NCBI RefSeq assembly: GCF_029094525.1
Contig: NZ_CP119107.1
Coordinates: 2,542,001 to 2,606,000 of the forward strand
DNA length: 64,000 bases
From: Pullulanibacillus sp. KACC 23026
GTDB taxonomy: Bacteria; Bacillota; Bacilli; Bacillales; Sporolactobacillaceae
Direction: 5' to 3'
The notes under the pieces are model-generated. The model saw nothing but the letters and a program-made list of their open reading frames with translations, was not told the DNA's origin and made no database searches. A program made the translations under genes and the position numbers. Shown in pieces: positions 63,893-64,000 of this stretch; the stretch's first letter is position 1, and the number at the start of each line of letters is the position of its first letter.

Positions 63893-64000
63893 TTCTTCCT
63901 TTTTCCAAATGAGTTAAGGTTAAATAAAGTTTAAACAATAGACCAATCTTTGTCCAAATAAAAAACAAGCCCCCGGACTTTTGGAGGCTTCAATGATGTT

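Overview
The window is ordinary low-GC Gram-positive chromosome, almost certainly Bacillales. This rests on strong AGGAGG-type ribosome binding sites with many TTG and GTG starts, two T-box leaders, an IDEAL-domain protein, an FbpB-type small protein, a YneQ-like protein, a citR/citA divergent pair, a CypC-type P450 peroxygenase, a YtrA-type GntR operon with its AGTGTA-N13-TACACT operator, and a CcpC-type dyad in front of aconitase. The genus cannot be fixed from the sequence alone. No rRNA, tRNA, prophage or CRISPR was found.

Layout. 1-6.9 kb: the end of a dynamin-like gene, an IDEAL protein, RNA helicase cshA, glucose-6-phosphate dehydrogenase zwf, a 41-bp tandem repeat and an MFS exporter. 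6.9-12.1 kb: D-amino-acid transaminase, the first large repeat element (7.9-9.2 kb), then a three-gene run (YneQ-like, SGNH hydrolase, SDR), an FbpB-like small gene and a GNAT. 12.3-23 kb: DedA, M20 dipeptidase, a Gly-rich miniprotein, CYP152 peroxygenase, a sigma-factor/ClpP pair, a lipoprotein, an SPL-type radical SAM protein, an S66 peptidase, a nitrilase-family enzyme and a protein made of 11 nine-residue repeats. 23-31 kb: SRPBCC and VOC proteins, an archaeal-type prolyl-tRNA synthetase behind a T-box, citR/citA and a Ca2+ P-type ATPase. 31-40 kb: Nudix, LysE-type exporter, GNAT, 2H phosphoesterase, DinB, a TatA protein and a five-gene GntR/ABC operon. 40-49 kb: MFS, hydrolase, PepSY-like membrane protein, methyltransferase, a T-box-controlled archaeal-type methionyl-tRNA synthetase, Nudix, nucleotidyltransferase and GNATs, one of them broken. 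49.5-52.5 kb: the second large repeat element, with an intact IS4-family insertion in its right end. 52.6-64 kb: DUF1906 protein, RodA/FtsW family protein, a second LysE-type exporter, amino acid permease, aconitase, flavin reductase, HPr, GNAT and methyltransferase.

The most unusual feature is a non-coding element of about 1.3 kb present as two direct copies 41.7 kb apart. Each copy has a conserved left flank, exactly eleven 81-82-bp units that each contain CGTTACGC-N13-GCGTAACG, and a conserved right flank ending in a 31-base sequence. A third, solitary copy of that 31-base end lies at 35.3 kb. In the second copy an IS4-family element has inserted and made a clean 9-bp target duplication. 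I cannot match this element to a described family.

The genes are mostly independent housekeeping or accessory units. The clearest functional links are carbon flow (zwf, citA, citB, HPr), with citA and citB under recognisable local control; tRNA charging by two synthetases of non-canonical type, each behind a T-box; and the autoregulated ABC operon.
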